A DNA stretch of 64,000 bases from Acaudatibacter sp035532115 (GTDB lineage Bacteria; Pseudomonadota; Alphaproteobacteria; Caulobacterales; Caulobacteraceae), in NCBI GenBank assembly GCA_035532115.1, contig DATKRO010000088.1:46363-110362 (forward strand), given 5' to 3'. The notes beneath the pieces are model-generated. The model had not been told where the DNA came from. It saw only the letters and a program-made list of their open reading frames with translations, and made no database searches. Numbering within the stretch: the stretch's first letter is position 1; each line of letters begins with the position of its first letter. Shown in pieces: positions 17,894 through 27,547 of this stretch. Made by a program: the position numbers and the translations under genes.

Positions 17894-20207
17894 GCGCGGC
17901 CATCCCCGCCGCCTGCGGGCGGTCGCGCTGGCGCTCGGTCTCGCGTGCGCCCTGGCGACCTCGGCGGGCGCCGCCAGCATCGACGTCGTACCCGAACCGC
18001 TCTCAGTGCAGGTCCCTACGAACGCGGGACCGACCGTGATCGGCCCAGGCGCCCGGATCAGCGTCCCGGCCGGCGATCGCGGCGCGCTGGCTGCGGCGCG
18101 CTATCTGGCCGGACTCATGCACGAGACCCGGGGCCTGGCGCTCGCCGTGCGCACCGGCGCGCCCGGGCCGGGCGGCATCGCCTTCGTCCGCGCCGGCGCC
18201 CCCGATCTCGGTCCGGAGGGTTACCGCCTCGACATCGGCGCCGGCCGCGTGCGCGTCACCGCCGCCACCGACGCCGGGTTCTTCTACGGCGCGGTGACGC
18301 TCTGGCAGCTGGCGAGCCCCGGGCGCGGCGCGGTGCGCCTGGCGGCGGTGCGGATCGAAGATCGGCCCCGCTTCGCCTGGCGCGGCCTGCTGCTGGATTC
18401 GGCCCGCCACTACCAGTCGCCCGCCTTCGTCGAGCGCCTGATCGGCTGGATGGCGCTGCACAAGCTGAACGTCCTCGAGTGGCATCTCACCGACGACCAG
18501 GCCTGGCGGCTGCAGATCGCCCGCTACCCGCGGCTGACCTCGGTGGGCGCCTGGCGCAGCGCCGGCGTCGACCCAGCGAGCGGGCGGCCGATCCAATACG
18601 GCGGCTTCTACACTAAGGCCGAGGTGCGCAGGATCGTCGCCTTCGCCGCGGTGCGCCACGTCGCCATCGTGCCGGAGATCGAGATGCCCGGCCATGCGCT
18701 GGCGGCGATCCTCGCCTATCCGCAGTTGGGCTCGGGGCCGCCGCCCCCGCCGTCCTTGCGCAGCGACTGGGGGGTCTTTCCCTATCTGTTCTCGCCGACC
18801 TCCGAGACCCTCGGCTTCCTCGATAACGTGCTGAGCGAGGTGATGGCGATGTTCCCCAGCCGCTACATCGCCATCGGCGGCGACGAGGCGGTGAAGGACG
18901 AGTGGCGGGCCTCGCCGCAGGTCCAGGCCGAGATCAAGGCGCTGGGGCTTTCGGGGCCGGACGCGCTGCAGGGCTGGTTCACCGATCGGATCGCCAGCTT
19001 CCTCGCCGCGCACGGCAGGCGCGCGATCGGCTGGGACGACATCCTCGCGGGCGGCTCGCTTCCGGCCGACGCCGCGGTGCTCTCCTGGCATCTCGGCGGC
19101 GCTCTCGCCGCGGCGCGCCAGGACCACGATGCGGTGATCGCCACCGACCCGGTGCTCTATTTCGACCATCGCCAGAGCGATCTGCCCAGCGAACCGCCGG
19201 GACGCGGCGCGGTGGTGTCGCTGCGCGATGTCTATCTGACCGAACCGGCCCCGCCGACGCTGGCGCCGGCCGAACGCGCCCACGTCATCGGCGTCCAGGC
19301 CAACCTCTGGACCGAGCACGTCCCCACCGAGGCCGACCTCGAGAAGATGGCGTTTCCCCGCGCCGCAGCCCTGGCCGAGGTCGCCTGGAGCGCACCGGGG
19401 CGCAAGGACTGGGCGGGATTCCTCGCCCGCCTCCCCGACGAACTCGCCCGCGAGCGCAGCGTCGGCCTCGCGCCCGACGACGGCGCCTTGCGCGTCAAGC
19501 TCGACGAAACCCCGGCCGCGGCGGGGTCCGCTCTGGCCGTCAGCCTCTCCAACCAGCTCGGCCTGGGCCAGATCCGCTACACCCTCGACGGTGCGGCGCC
19601 GACGGCGCGCTCGCCGAGCTACCAGGCGCCCATCCCCGTCCGGGCCGCGCTGCGCCTGCGCGCCGCGACCTTCGAGGGCGAGCGCCAGCTCGCGCCGGGG
19701 CTCGATGAAACCATCGACCCGGCCGGCCCGCAGCGGCGGGTGAGCCAGCAGCTCGCCTCGTGCTCCAGCAAGCTGGTCCTCAACCTCGCGCCCGCGACGC
19801 CGCTGCAGGGGCGCCATCCCTTCCTGGTGGACATCATGGACCCGTGCTGGATCCTTCCGCAGGCGGACCTTCGCCATGCCGCCAGCCTCGCCGTGGCCGT
19901 GACGCACCTGCCGTTCAACTTCCAGCTCGGCGCCGATCTGGCCAAGCTCGTGCGGCCCGCGCCAAAGCTTGCCGGCGGCGAACTCGACGTGCGCGCCGAC
20001 GGCTGCGCCGGCCCGCTGGTGGCGCGCTTCTCCCTCGCGGCAGCGACCCGCGACCCGGGCCTCACGACCCTCGAGGCGCCGATCCCGCCGCGCGCCGGAC
20101 GCCACGACCTTTGCCTGAGCTTCGCCACCGGCAAGGTCGATCCCCTGTGGGTGATCGACTGGGTGCAGGTGGGTTCGGCGGCGCCCGGATCGGGGCGCGC
20201 GCCTTGA
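17886..20207 (+). CDS. Secreted beta-N-acetylhexosaminidase, GH20
   Basis: A 773-aa family 20 hexosaminidase that cleaves terminal GlcNAc from chitobiose and chito-oligosaccharides. A twin-arginine-like basic start and hydrophobic signal peptide end near residue 30 (SAGAAS). A GH20b domain precedes the catalytic barrel with FAWRGLLLDSARHY, WHLTDDQAW, EIEMPGHA and the catalytic Asp-Glu pair in GGDEAVKDEW (D333-E334). The C-terminal ~240 residues form a chitobiase-type beta domain plus an extra module. It sits inside the PTS operon, so the enzyme should release GlcNAc in the periplasm for the EIIC transporter. It overlaps nagA by 8 bp. Confidence 0.95.
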   Translation: MARRGHPRRLRAVALALGLACALATSAGAASIDVVPEPLSVQVPTNAGPTVIGPGARISVPAGDRGALAAARYLAGLMHETRGLALAVRTGAPGPGGIAFVRAGAPDLGPEGYRLDIGAGRVRVTAATDAGFFYGAVTLWQLASPGRGAVRLAAVRIEDRPRFAWRGLLLDSARHYQSPAFVERLIGWMALHKLNVLEWHLTDDQAWRLQIARYPRLTSVGAWRSAGVDPASGRPIQYGGFYTKAEVRRIVAFAAVRHVAIVPEIEMPGHALAAILAYPQLGSGPPPPPSLRSDWGVFPYLFSPTSETLGFLDNVLSEVMAMFPSRYIAIGGDEAVKDEWRASPQVQAEIKALGLSGPDALQGWFTDRIASFLAAHGRRAIGWDDILAGGSLPADAAVLSWHLGGALAAARQDHDAVIATDPVLYFDHRQSDLPSEPPGRGAVVSLRDVYLTEPAPPTLAPAERAHVIGVQANLWTEHVPTEADLEKMAFPRAAALAEVAWSAPGRKDWAGFLARLPDELARERSVGLAPDDGALRVKLDETPAAAGSALAVSLSNQLGLGQIRYTLDGAAPTARSPSYQAPIPVRAALRLRAATFEGERQLAPGLDETIDPAGPQRRVSQQLASCSSKLVLNLAPATPLQGRHPFLVDIMDPCWILPQADLRHAASLAVAVTHLPFNFQLGADLAKLVRPAPKLAGGELDVRADGCAGPLVARFSLAAATRDPGLTTLEAPIPPRAGRHDLCLSFATGKVDPLWVIDWVQVGSAAPGSGRAP

Positions 20208-22732
20208 GCCGGTCGCACGGGACCCTGACGCTGATCGCGCCCATGGCCGGCTGGGCCCTGCCGATCGGCAAGACGCCCGACCCGGTGTTCGCCGGCGCGA
20301 TGCTGGGCGACGGCGTGGCGATCGATCCCACCCTGGGCGAGCTGCGCGCGCCCTGCGCGGGCGAGGTGATCGCCCTGCACGAGGCCCGTCATGCGGTGAC
20401 CATCCGCTCGGCCTCGGGCGCCGAGATCCTGCTTCACGTCGGCATCGATACGGTGGCGCTGGCGGGCGAGGGCTTTGCCGCCCAGGTGCGCGTCGGCCAG
20501 CAGGTGGCCGCGGGCGAGCTGCTGCTCGGCTTCGACCTCGACCTCGTGGCGCGCCGCGCCGCCAGCCTCGTCTCGCCCATGGTCGTCATCAACGGCGAGG
20601 CCTTCGCGATCCAGCACCGGGTGGTCGGGCGCGAAGTCGCTCTCGGCGAGCCCATCCTGACGCTGCGGCCGCTCTCGGAACCGGCGTCGGCCGCGGCCCC
20701 GGCGGGCGCGGCGCTGCGGCGCACCGCCAGGGTGAACCTGCCCCACGGCCTGCATGCGCGCCCCGCGGCCCTGGTCGCGCGCGAGGCGGCGAAGTTCGAT
20801 TGCGAGGTCACCGTCGAGCGCGGCGAGCGGCGCGCCAGCGCCCGCAGCCCCATCTCGGTCATGGCCCTGGGCGTTCGCGCCGGCGACGAGATCGGGCTCT
20901 GCGCCCGCGGCCCCGACGCGGCCGCGGCGCTGGACGCGCTCGCGCAACTGGTAGGCCGGGGCGAGGCCGCGGCGCCGACGCCTCGCGCGCCCGCCTCCAC
21001 GTCCCGCGCCGATCCGCCCCCGGACGCCTCGCCGCTCTACAGCCTCGGCGGCGTGCCGGCGGCGCCGGGTCTGGCCATCGGCGCCGCCTTTCGGCTGGTC
21101 GAGCCCGAGGTCCTGGTGATCGAGGCGGCGCAGAGCCGCGAGGCGGAGTTGGAGCGCCTCGCCGGCGCGCTGGGCGCGGTCCGGGACCGGCTGCTGCGGC
21201 GCCTCGCCGCCGAGGCCGGTCAAGGCCGCGAGATCGTCGAGGCGCACGTCGCCTTCCTCGACGATGCCGGACTGGGCGCGGCGGCCCGCGCCGCCATCGC
21301 GCAGGGCCGCAGCGCCGGCGTCGCCTGGCGCGACGCCATCGGCGGCTACGTGGAGCGGCTGCGCGCTCTGGGCGATCCCAGGATGATGGAGCGCGCCGCC
21401 GATCTCGCCGACCTGGAACGCCAGGTGCTGCTGGAGCTTTCCGGCGAGGCCACCCTGCCGTTCTCGCTGCCCGACAACGCCATCGTCATCGCCGACGACC
21501 TGCTGCCCTCGCAGCTGATGGCGCTGGAGCCGGCGCGCGTCGCCGGCCTCGCCATCAGCCGCGGCGGCCCCACCTCGCACGTCGCCATCCTGGCCGCAGC
21601 GATGAACATACCCGCGGTGGTGGCGCTCGGGCCGCGCGTGCTGCAGGTCGAGGACGGCGCCCTCCTGATCCTCGACGGCGAGACCGGGCGCCTGCGCGTC
21701 GCCCCGGGGCCAGCCGATCTGGAGGCGGCGCAGATCAGGCTCTACGAACGCCGCTCGCAGCGCGCCGAGGCCAGGGCCGCCGCCGCCGAGCCGTGCCGCA
21801 TGGCCGACGCAACCCGCATCGAAGTCTTCGCCAACATCGGTCAGCCGGGGGAGGCGTCGGTGGCGATCGCGAACGGGGCCGAGGGCTGCGGGCTGCTGCG
21901 CACCGAGTTCCTGTTTCTGGACCGCGCCGCGGCCCCGGACGAGGACGAACAGCGCGCCGCCTATCAGGAGATCGCCGACGCCCTCGAAGGACGTCCGCTG
22001 ATCATCCGCACCCTGGACATCGGCGCCGACAAGCCCGTGGCCTATCTGCCGATGCCGCGTCAGGACAATCCCGCGCTGGGCCTGCGCGGGCTGCGCGTCG
22101 GGCTGGCGTGGCCGCAACTGCTGCGCACCCAGCTGCGCGCCATCCTGAGGCTGCGTCCGGCGAGTCAGGTCCGCATCATGCTGCCGATGGTCGCCAGCCT
22201 CGCCGAGTTCGCCGAGGCGCGCCGCATCATCGACGCCGCCGCGGCCGAGCTGGGCGTGGCCGCGCCCCAGGTCGGCGTGATGGTCGAGACCCCCGCCGCC
22301 GCCGTGACCGCCGACCTCCTGGCGAGCCGGGCGGATTTCCTCTCGGTGGGCACCAACGACCTGGCCCAATACACCCTGGCCATGGACCGCGGCGCAGCCG
22401 AGCTCGCCGCCCAGGTCGACGCCCTGCACCCGGCGGTGCTGCGCCTGATCGGCCAGACCACCGCGGGCGCCCAGCGATGGCGCCGGCCGGTCGCGGTCTG
22501 CGGCGGGCTCGCCTCCGATCCCGCAGCCGCGCCCATCCTCATCGGTCTTGGGATCACCGAGCTTTCCGCGGCGCCCGGCGCCGTCGCCGAGCTGAAGGCG
22601 GCGATCCGGCCGCTCACCCTGGCGGCTTGCCACGATCTCGCCCGGCGCGCCCTCGCCCAGACCTCGGCGGCCGAGGTCCGCGCCCTGGCGCTCGCCGCCG
22701 CACCCGGACCCGACCAGGAGCCTCGCCCATGA
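20204..22732 (+). CDS. nagF: PTS fusion protein EIIA(Glc-type)-HPr-enzyme I
   Basis: An 842-aa three-part phosphoryl carrier. EIIA: residues 1-155 with the paired His residues H63 and H78 (LLHVGIDTV), spaced 15 apart as in EIIA-Glc. HPr: about 170-255 with the phospho-His in HGLHARPAAL (H184). Enzyme I: about 278-842 with phospho-His H459 in ISRGGPTSHVAIL and the C-terminal Cys loop VAVCGGLAS. It passes phosphate from PEP to the membrane EIICB encoded next. The TTG start at 20204 is inferred: its TTGA overlaps the hexosaminidase stop, and the next ATG (20243) would remove conserved EIIA residues. The stop overlaps the nagE start (ATGA). Confidence 0.93.
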   Translation: MSRSHGTLTLIAPMAGWALPIGKTPDPVFAGAMLGDGVAIDPTLGELRAPCAGEVIALHEARHAVTIRSASGAEILLHVGIDTVALAGEGFAAQVRVGQQVAAGELLLGFDLDLVARRAASLVSPMVVINGEAFAIQHRVVGREVALGEPILTLRPLSEPASAAAPAGAALRRTARVNLPHGLHARPAALVAREAAKFDCEVTVERGERRASARSPISVMALGVRAGDEIGLCARGPDAAAALDALAQLVGRGEAAAPTPRAPASTSRADPPPDASPLYSLGGVPAAPGLAIGAAFRLVEPEVLVIEAAQSREAELERLAGALGAVRDRLLRRLAAEAGQGREIVEAHVAFLDDAGLGAAARAAIAQGRSAGVAWRDAIGGYVERLRALGDPRMMERAADLADLERQVLLELSGEATLPFSLPDNAIVIADDLLPSQLMALEPARVAGLAISRGGPTSHVAILAAAMNIPAVVALGPRVLQVEDGALLILDGETGRLRVAPGPADLEAAQIRLYERRSQRAEARAAAAEPCRMADATRIEVFANIGQPGEASVAIANGAEGCGLLRTEFLFLDRAAAPDEDEQRAAYQEIADALEGRPLIIRTLDIGADKPVAYLPMPRQDNPALGLRGLRVGLAWPQLLRTQLRAILRLRPASQVRIMLPMVASLAEFAEARRIIDAAAAELGVAAPQVGVMVETPAAAVTADLLASRADFLSVGTNDLAQYTLAMDRGAAELAAQVDALHPAVLRLIGQTTAGAQRWRRPVAVCGGLASDPAAAPILIGLGITELSAAPGAVAELKAAIRPLTLAACHDLARRALAQTSAAEVRALALAAAPGPDQEPRP

Positions 22733-24486
22733 GCCACGCCAGGACCGGTTTCTCCCTCTCGAGCCTGCAGCCGCTGGGCCGGGCGCTGATGCTGCCCATC
22801 GCCGTGCTGCCGGTGGCGGGGCTGCTGCTGCGTCTTGGGCAGCCGGACCTGCTGAACATCGGCTTCGTGGCCGCGGCCGGCGACGCCATCTTCCACGACC
22901 TCGGCCTCCTCTTCGCCATCGGCGTCGCGGTCGGATTCGCCAGGGACGGCAACGGCGCGGCGGGTCTGGCCGGCGCGGTCTGCTTCCTCGTCGCCGGCAA
23001 CGGCGCCGAAGCGCTGATGATCGTGCCGCCGGACGCCCTGGTCGGCCTTGCGGGCAAGTCGCGGGACCTCGCCGCTGCGGCGTTCAAGGCGGACGCGCTC
23101 TACAGGCTGGGCGTGCCGCTCGGCATCCTCTCCGGCGTCATCGCCGGCCAGTTCTACAATCGTTTCGGCGCGGTCAGGCTGCCAGACTACCTCGCCTTCT
23201 TCGGCGGCCGCCGCTTCGTGCCCATCGTCAGCGGGTTTGCAGGCCTTGGCCTGGCGCTGGTCTTCGGGCTCGGCTGGGGCGCCATCAGCGTCGGCATCGA
23301 CGGCCTCAGCCACGCGGTCGTCGCCTCGGGGCCGTTCGGCCTCTTCGCCTATGGAGTGCTCAACCGGCTGCTGATCGTCACCGGCCTGCACCATATCCTC
23401 AACAACGTCGCCTGGTTCATCGTCGGCGACTATCACGGCGCGACCGGCGACCTGAACCGCTTCTTCGCCGGCGATCCCACCGCCGGCGCCTTCATGGCCG
23501 GTTTCTTCCCGGTGATGATGTTCGGCCTGCCGGCGGCGTGCCTGGCCATGTATCACACCGCCCGGCCGGAGCGGCGCGCGGCGGTCGGCGGCATGCTGCT
23601 GTCGCTGGCGCTCACCGCCCTGCTCACCGGCGTCACCGAGCCGATCGAGTTCACCTTCATGTTCCTGGCGCCGGGGCTCTACGTCCTGCACGCCCTCCTC
23701 ACCGGGACCGCGATGGTGCTGATGAACGCGCTCGGCGTGCGGCTCGGCTTCACCTTTTCGGCCGGCCTCTTCGACTATCTGATCAACTTCGGCAAGGCGA
23801 CGCGCCCGCTGCTGCTGATCCCGGTGGGGATCGGCTACTTCGGCGTCTATTATGGGCTGTTCCGCTTCGCCATCGTGCGCTTCGACCTGAAGACGCCGGG
23901 GCGCGAGCCGCCTGGCGAGATCGCCGCCGTCGCCGCGCCTGCCACCGGCGGCCGAGCCCGAGGCTTCATCGCCGCCCTCGGCGGAGCGGCCAACCTCGTC
24001 TCGGTGGACGCCTGCACGACGCGGCTGCGGCTCGTGGTGGCCGACCAGGGCGCCGTCGACGAGGCGGCGCTGAAGGCGCTGGGCGCGCGCGGCCTGGTGC
24101 GGCCCTCGGCGCGCGATCTGCAGGTGGTGCTGGGCCCGATCGCCGACCAGGTCGCCCGCGAGATGCGCGAAGCCTTCGGCGCCGGTGTTTCGCCCACCGC
24201 GGCGGCGCCCCTGCCGATGCGCCCGCCCCCGGCGGAAGGCCGCGATGCCGGCGCGGCGGCCGCGCTTCTCGCCGCCCTGGGCGGCGCGGCCAATCTCACC
24301 GGCGTCGAGGCCACCGCCAACCGCCTGCTGCTCACCATGGCCGACACCGGCGGCATCGACCTCGATGCCCTGAAGCGCCTCGGCGCGCGCGGACTGGCCA
24401 GGCTCGGTCCGCAGCGCGCCCAGCTGCTCCTGGCCGAGGACGCCGCCGCCCTCGCCCGTTCCCTGGGCGCTCTCGTCGGCTCCTAG
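22729..24486 (+). CDS. nagE: N-acetylglucosamine PTS permease EIICB with a second, degenerate EIIB domain
   Basis: A 585-aa membrane permease that imports and phosphorylates GlcNAc. The EIIC part (about 10-385) has about ten hydrophobic segments, including GLHHILNN and GVTEPIEFTFMFLAP, motifs of the glucose/GlcNAc family. The first EIIB (about 411-485) keeps the phospho-Cys in VDACTTRLRL (C429). A second EIIB-like copy (about 508-585) begins with the same LGGAANL but has Thr in place of Cys (VEATANRLLL, T529). Its role is unknown. It is the last gene of the nag operon and begins within the stop of the PTS fusion gene. Confidence 0.93.
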   Translation: MSHARTGFSLSSLQPLGRALMLPIAVLPVAGLLLRLGQPDLLNIGFVAAAGDAIFHDLGLLFAIGVAVGFARDGNGAAGLAGAVCFLVAGNGAEALMIVPPDALVGLAGKSRDLAAAAFKADALYRLGVPLGILSGVIAGQFYNRFGAVRLPDYLAFFGGRRFVPIVSGFAGLGLALVFGLGWGAISVGIDGLSHAVVASGPFGLFAYGVLNRLLIVTGLHHILNNVAWFIVGDYHGATGDLNRFFAGDPTAGAFMAGFFPVMMFGLPAACLAMYHTARPERRAAVGGMLLSLALTALLTGVTEPIEFTFMFLAPGLYVLHALLTGTAMVLMNALGVRLGFTFSAGLFDYLINFGKATRPLLLIPVGIGYFGVYYGLFRFAIVRFDLKTPGREPPGEIAAVAAPATGGRARGFIAALGGAANLVSVDACTTRLRLVVADQGAVDEAALKALGARGLVRPSARDLQVVLGPIADQVAREMREAFGAGVSPTAAAPLPMRPPPAEGRDAGAAAALLAALGGAANLTGVEATANRLLLTMADTGGIDLDALKRLGARGLARLGPQRAQLLLAEDAAALARSLGALVGS

Positions 24487-24667
24487 CCTTCCGGGCCAAG
24501 CCGCATTGGCGCGGCAGGTGCAGGAACCCTCGGACGCCGCGCCGACGCGCCATTGCGGGACCGCGACTTTGGGATCAGATCGAGCGACTGTTGCGGCCGG
24601 CGCCGAAACAACCGGAACCAACGGTCGGCGAACGCGTTTGGCGCGTGCGCCGGAGCAAAACGGGGGC

Positions 24668-26584
24668 ATGGGGGGTCGGGGCCGTTCCAGACTGTGGATC
24701 GCCGTTGCGGCGGCCGTCGGTGCGGCCGGCGCGCCGCACGCGCGCGCCCAGTCCATCGACGACCTGCGGCGCATGTCGATCCAACAACTGGAGAACACCG
24801 TCGTCACCTCGGTCTCCAAGCGGCGTCAGCCGCTGAGCGAGGCCGCGGCGGCGGCATTCGTCATCACCCATGACGACATCGTCCGTTCCGGCGCCACGAA
24901 TCTAGCGCAGATCCTTCGCCTCGACCCCAATCTGCAGGTCGCCCACATCGACGCCAACAGCCACGCCATCACGGCGCGGGGGTTCAACGGCAACGCGGCC
25001 GACAAGCTGCTGGTGCTGATCGATGGCCGCAGCGTCTACACGCCGCTGTTCGGCGGCGTCTTCTGGGACGAACAGGATGTCCTGCCCGAGGACATCGAGC
25101 GCATCGAGGTGATCGACGGGCCGGGCGCGACGCTCTGGGGCGCCAACGCCGTCAACGGCGTCATCAACATCATCACCCGGACGGCGGCGGACACCCAGGG
25201 CGGCCTCGTGGAGCTGCAGGCGGGCAATCGCGAGACCCGCGGCGCGCTCCAGTACGGCGGCGCGCTCGCCGACGACCTGAACTACCGCGTCTATGCAGAG
25301 CACTTCACCGTGCCGCACGACCGGACCTCCAGCGGCGTGCCCGCCCACGACGGCTGGTCCAGGGGACAGGGCGGCTTCCGGCTCGACTGGACCCCGCCCG
25401 GCGACACGGTCACGCTGGAGGGCGACCTCTATCGCGGCGACGAACAGAACATGTCGCCGGCCCGCGTCGACATCTCCGGCGGCGACCTCCAGCTCAACTG
25501 GCGGCGCGACCTGGGGGACGACGCCTCTTTCCAGGTCGTGTCATACTTCGATGAGCAGCGCCGCTTCACCAGCCTGGGCGGCTACTCGCTCCAGACCTAC
25601 GACGTCGAGTTCCAGCACACCCTGCCGCTCGGCAGCCGCCAGACCGTGGTCTGGGGCGCCGGCTACCGCGCCTACCAGGACCACTTCGTCAATTACGGGA
25701 GCGTCGTCTATCTGCCGCCGAGCAGCCTCGAATCGGTCGCCGACGTCTTCGGCCAGGACACGCTGTCGATCTCCGATTCGCTCGACCTGATCCTCGGGCT
25801 GAAGTTCGAGAAGGATTCCTACGCCGGCATCGCGACGCTGCCGACCGCGCGGCTCTCCTGGAAGCCCACGCCCGACATCCTCGTCTGGGCGGCGGCTTCG
25901 CGGGCGGTGCGGGCGCCGACCCTGTTCGACGAGGATCTGAAGGACACGCTGGTCCCGGGCGTCGTCGTCCTCACCGGCAACCGGCGCTTCCTGCCGGAGT
26001 GGGTCACCGCCTACGAGGTCGGCGCCCGCGCCCAGATCAGCGCCGCCGCCTCGATCTCCGCCTCGGCCTACTACAACGTCTACGACAATCTGCGCAGCGT
26101 CGAGTTCGCTCCCACGGTGCGCCCGCCCCTGGTGCTCGAGTGGGGCAACATGATGCAGGGCCACACCGATGGCCTGGAGGTCTGGGGCGACTACCGGCCG
26201 ACGCGCTGGTGGCGGCTCACCGCCGGGTTCAACCTCATGCACGAGGCGCTTCGCTTCAAGCCGGGCGCCAGTGCGGTGAACAATCTGGGCGAGGCCGGGG
26301 ACGATCCGGGCGTCCAGGCCTCGGTGGCGTCGAACATGAACCTCGGTCGTCACCTGAGCTGGCACGCCGACCTGCGCTACGTCGGCGCCCTGCCGCACCC
26401 GCACATCGCCAGCTACGTCGAACTCGACACCAACCTGATCTGGACGATCAACGAGCGGGTGCAGCTGCTGCTTTCCGGGCGCAATCTGCTGCACGCCCAG
26501 CATCTGGAATACGAAGAGGCTGGCGCGCCGTTCGGCTATGAGGTCGAGCGCAGCGTCTCGGTGGGGACGAGGCTGAGGTTCTGA
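24668..26584 (+). CDS. TonB-dependent receptor (BtuB/vitamin-type)
   Basis: A 638-aa outer-membrane receptor with a signal peptide ending HARAQ (about residue 28). The N-terminal DLRRMSIQQLENTVVTSVSKR is typical of a compact class of TonB receptors. The plug contains LRLDPNLQVAHID, ITARGFNG, LVLIDGRSVYTP and VIDGPGATLWGANAVNGVINIITR. The barrel ends in SVGTRLRF with the terminal Phe. The substrate is not evident. ATG 24668 is chosen for its signal peptide and the GGGG upstream; longer in-frame starts add no recognisable sequence. It stands 180 bp after nagE and converges with an SDR, so it may be independent of the nag operon. Confidence 0.92.
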   Translation: MGGRGRSRLWIAVAAAVGAAGAPHARAQSIDDLRRMSIQQLENTVVTSVSKRRQPLSEAAAAAFVITHDDIVRSGATNLAQILRLDPNLQVAHIDANSHAITARGFNGNAADKLLVLIDGRSVYTPLFGGVFWDEQDVLPEDIERIEVIDGPGATLWGANAVNGVINIITRTAADTQGGLVELQAGNRETRGALQYGGALADDLNYRVYAEHFTVPHDRTSSGVPAHDGWSRGQGGFRLDWTPPGDTVTLEGDLYRGDEQNMSPARVDISGGDLQLNWRRDLGDDASFQVVSYFDEQRRFTSLGGYSLQTYDVEFQHTLPLGSRQTVVWGAGYRAYQDHFVNYGSVVYLPPSSLESVADVFGQDTLSISDSLDLILGLKFEKDSYAGIATLPTARLSWKPTPDILVWAAASRAVRAPTLFDEDLKDTLVPGVVVLTGNRRFLPEWVTAYEVGARAQISAAASISASAYYNVYDNLRSVEFAPTVRPPLVLEWGNMMQGHTDGLEVWGDYRPTRWWRLTAGFNLMHEALRFKPGASAVNNLGEAGDDPGVQASVASNMNLGRHLSWHADLRYVGALPHPHIASYVELDTNLIWTINERVQLLLSGRNLLHAQHLEYEEAGAPFGYEVERSVSVGTRLRF

Positions 26585-26618
26585 TCGAGGCGTCCGGACG
26601 GGTCGGTGCCCCGACGGG

Positions 26619-27398
26619 TCAGAACACGGTGTAGCCGCCATCGACCACGAAGGTATCGCCGGTGTGGTAGCGCGAGGCGTCCGAGGCCAGATAGACGGCG
26701 AGGCCGGAGAAGTCGGAGGGCTCGCCCCAGCGGCCGACCGGGACGCGCCCGATCACCTTGTCGTTGAAGGTGTCCCAGCCTTGCAGGGGGGCGGTCATCT
26801 GCGAGCGGATCCAGCCGGGCACGATGGCGTTGGCGCGGACGCCGTGGCGGCCGTATTCCACCGCCAGGCCCTTGACGAGGGCGATGACCGCGCCCTTGGT
26901 CGAGGCGTAGGCTTCGTTGCGCGGCGCGCCGTGGATGGCCGAGACCGATGACGTCACCGCGAGCGAGCCGCCGCGGTCGCCGGCCTTGGAGCGTTCGACC
27001 ATGTGCCGGCAGGCCTCGCGCAGGGTCCAGAATACGCCGTCGAGGTTGACCTGGGTGACGCGCCGCCAGGCCTCGGTGGTCATTTCCGCGAACGGGCCGC
27101 CGCCGCCGATGCCGGCGTTCGCCGCGACGAAATCGATGCGGCCCATGCCGGCGATGGCCTCGGCCATGGCGGCGGCGACCTCGCTCTCGACGCCGACGTC
27201 GACGCGCTGGGCGAGGACGCGGACGCCGTGCTTCAGCAGCTGGACTTCGGCGGCGCGGTTCTTCTCCGCATTGGTTCCCCAGATGACCACGGAAGCGCCG
27301 GCCTGCGCCAATCCCTCCGCCAGCCCCAGGCCGATGCCGCTGTTGCCGCCGGTGACCAGGGCCACCTTGGCGGAGAGGTCGAAGGGCTGGAAGGCCAT
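26619..27398 (-). CDS. SDR family oxidoreductase
   Basis: A 259-aa classical SDR. It has TGGNSGIG near residue 17, AANAG, a catalytic Ser 13 residues before the Tyr, and YASTK. The tail GDTFVVDGGYTVF is the usual FabG-like C-terminus. The TNAEKNRA stretch after the second strand lacks the NAD-specific Asp and is compatible with NADP preference (inference). It is divergent from the Baeyer-Villiger monooxygenase gene with 149 bp between them, so the pair may be co-regulated, for example alcohol to ketone to ester. The substrate is not determinable. Confidence 0.92.
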   Translation of the reverse strand: MAFQPFDLSAKVALVTGGNSGIGLGLAEGLAQAGASVVIWGTNAEKNRAAEVQLLKHGVRVLAQRVDVGVESEVAAAMAEAIAGMGRIDFVAANAGIGGGGPFAEMTTEAWRRVTQVNLDGVFWTLREACRHMVERSKAGDRGGSLAVTSSVSAIHGAPRNEAYASTKGAVIALVKGLAVEYGRHGVRANAIVPGWIRSQMTAPLQGWDTFNDKVIGRVPVGRWGEPSDFSGLAVYLASDASRYHTGDTFVVDGGYTVF

Positions 27399-27547
27399 GG
27401 CGAAGCTCCGGGAGGTTGTCGCGCGAGGCCTGTCGCAGCCCGCCGCGGCCGGCGCAATAGGCTGAGCGCGGCGAACGCGGAGCCGAGCCGCCTGACAAAG
27501 CCGGCAATTGCGCTATCGTCGAGGCGCAGGATCACCGGAGCGCCGCC

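Noticed and set aside
14600..24500. Chitinase or chitin-binding genes in the GlcNAc locus
   Set aside because: Only the exo-acting GH20 hexosaminidase is present; no GH18/GH19 or chitin-binding domain was seen.
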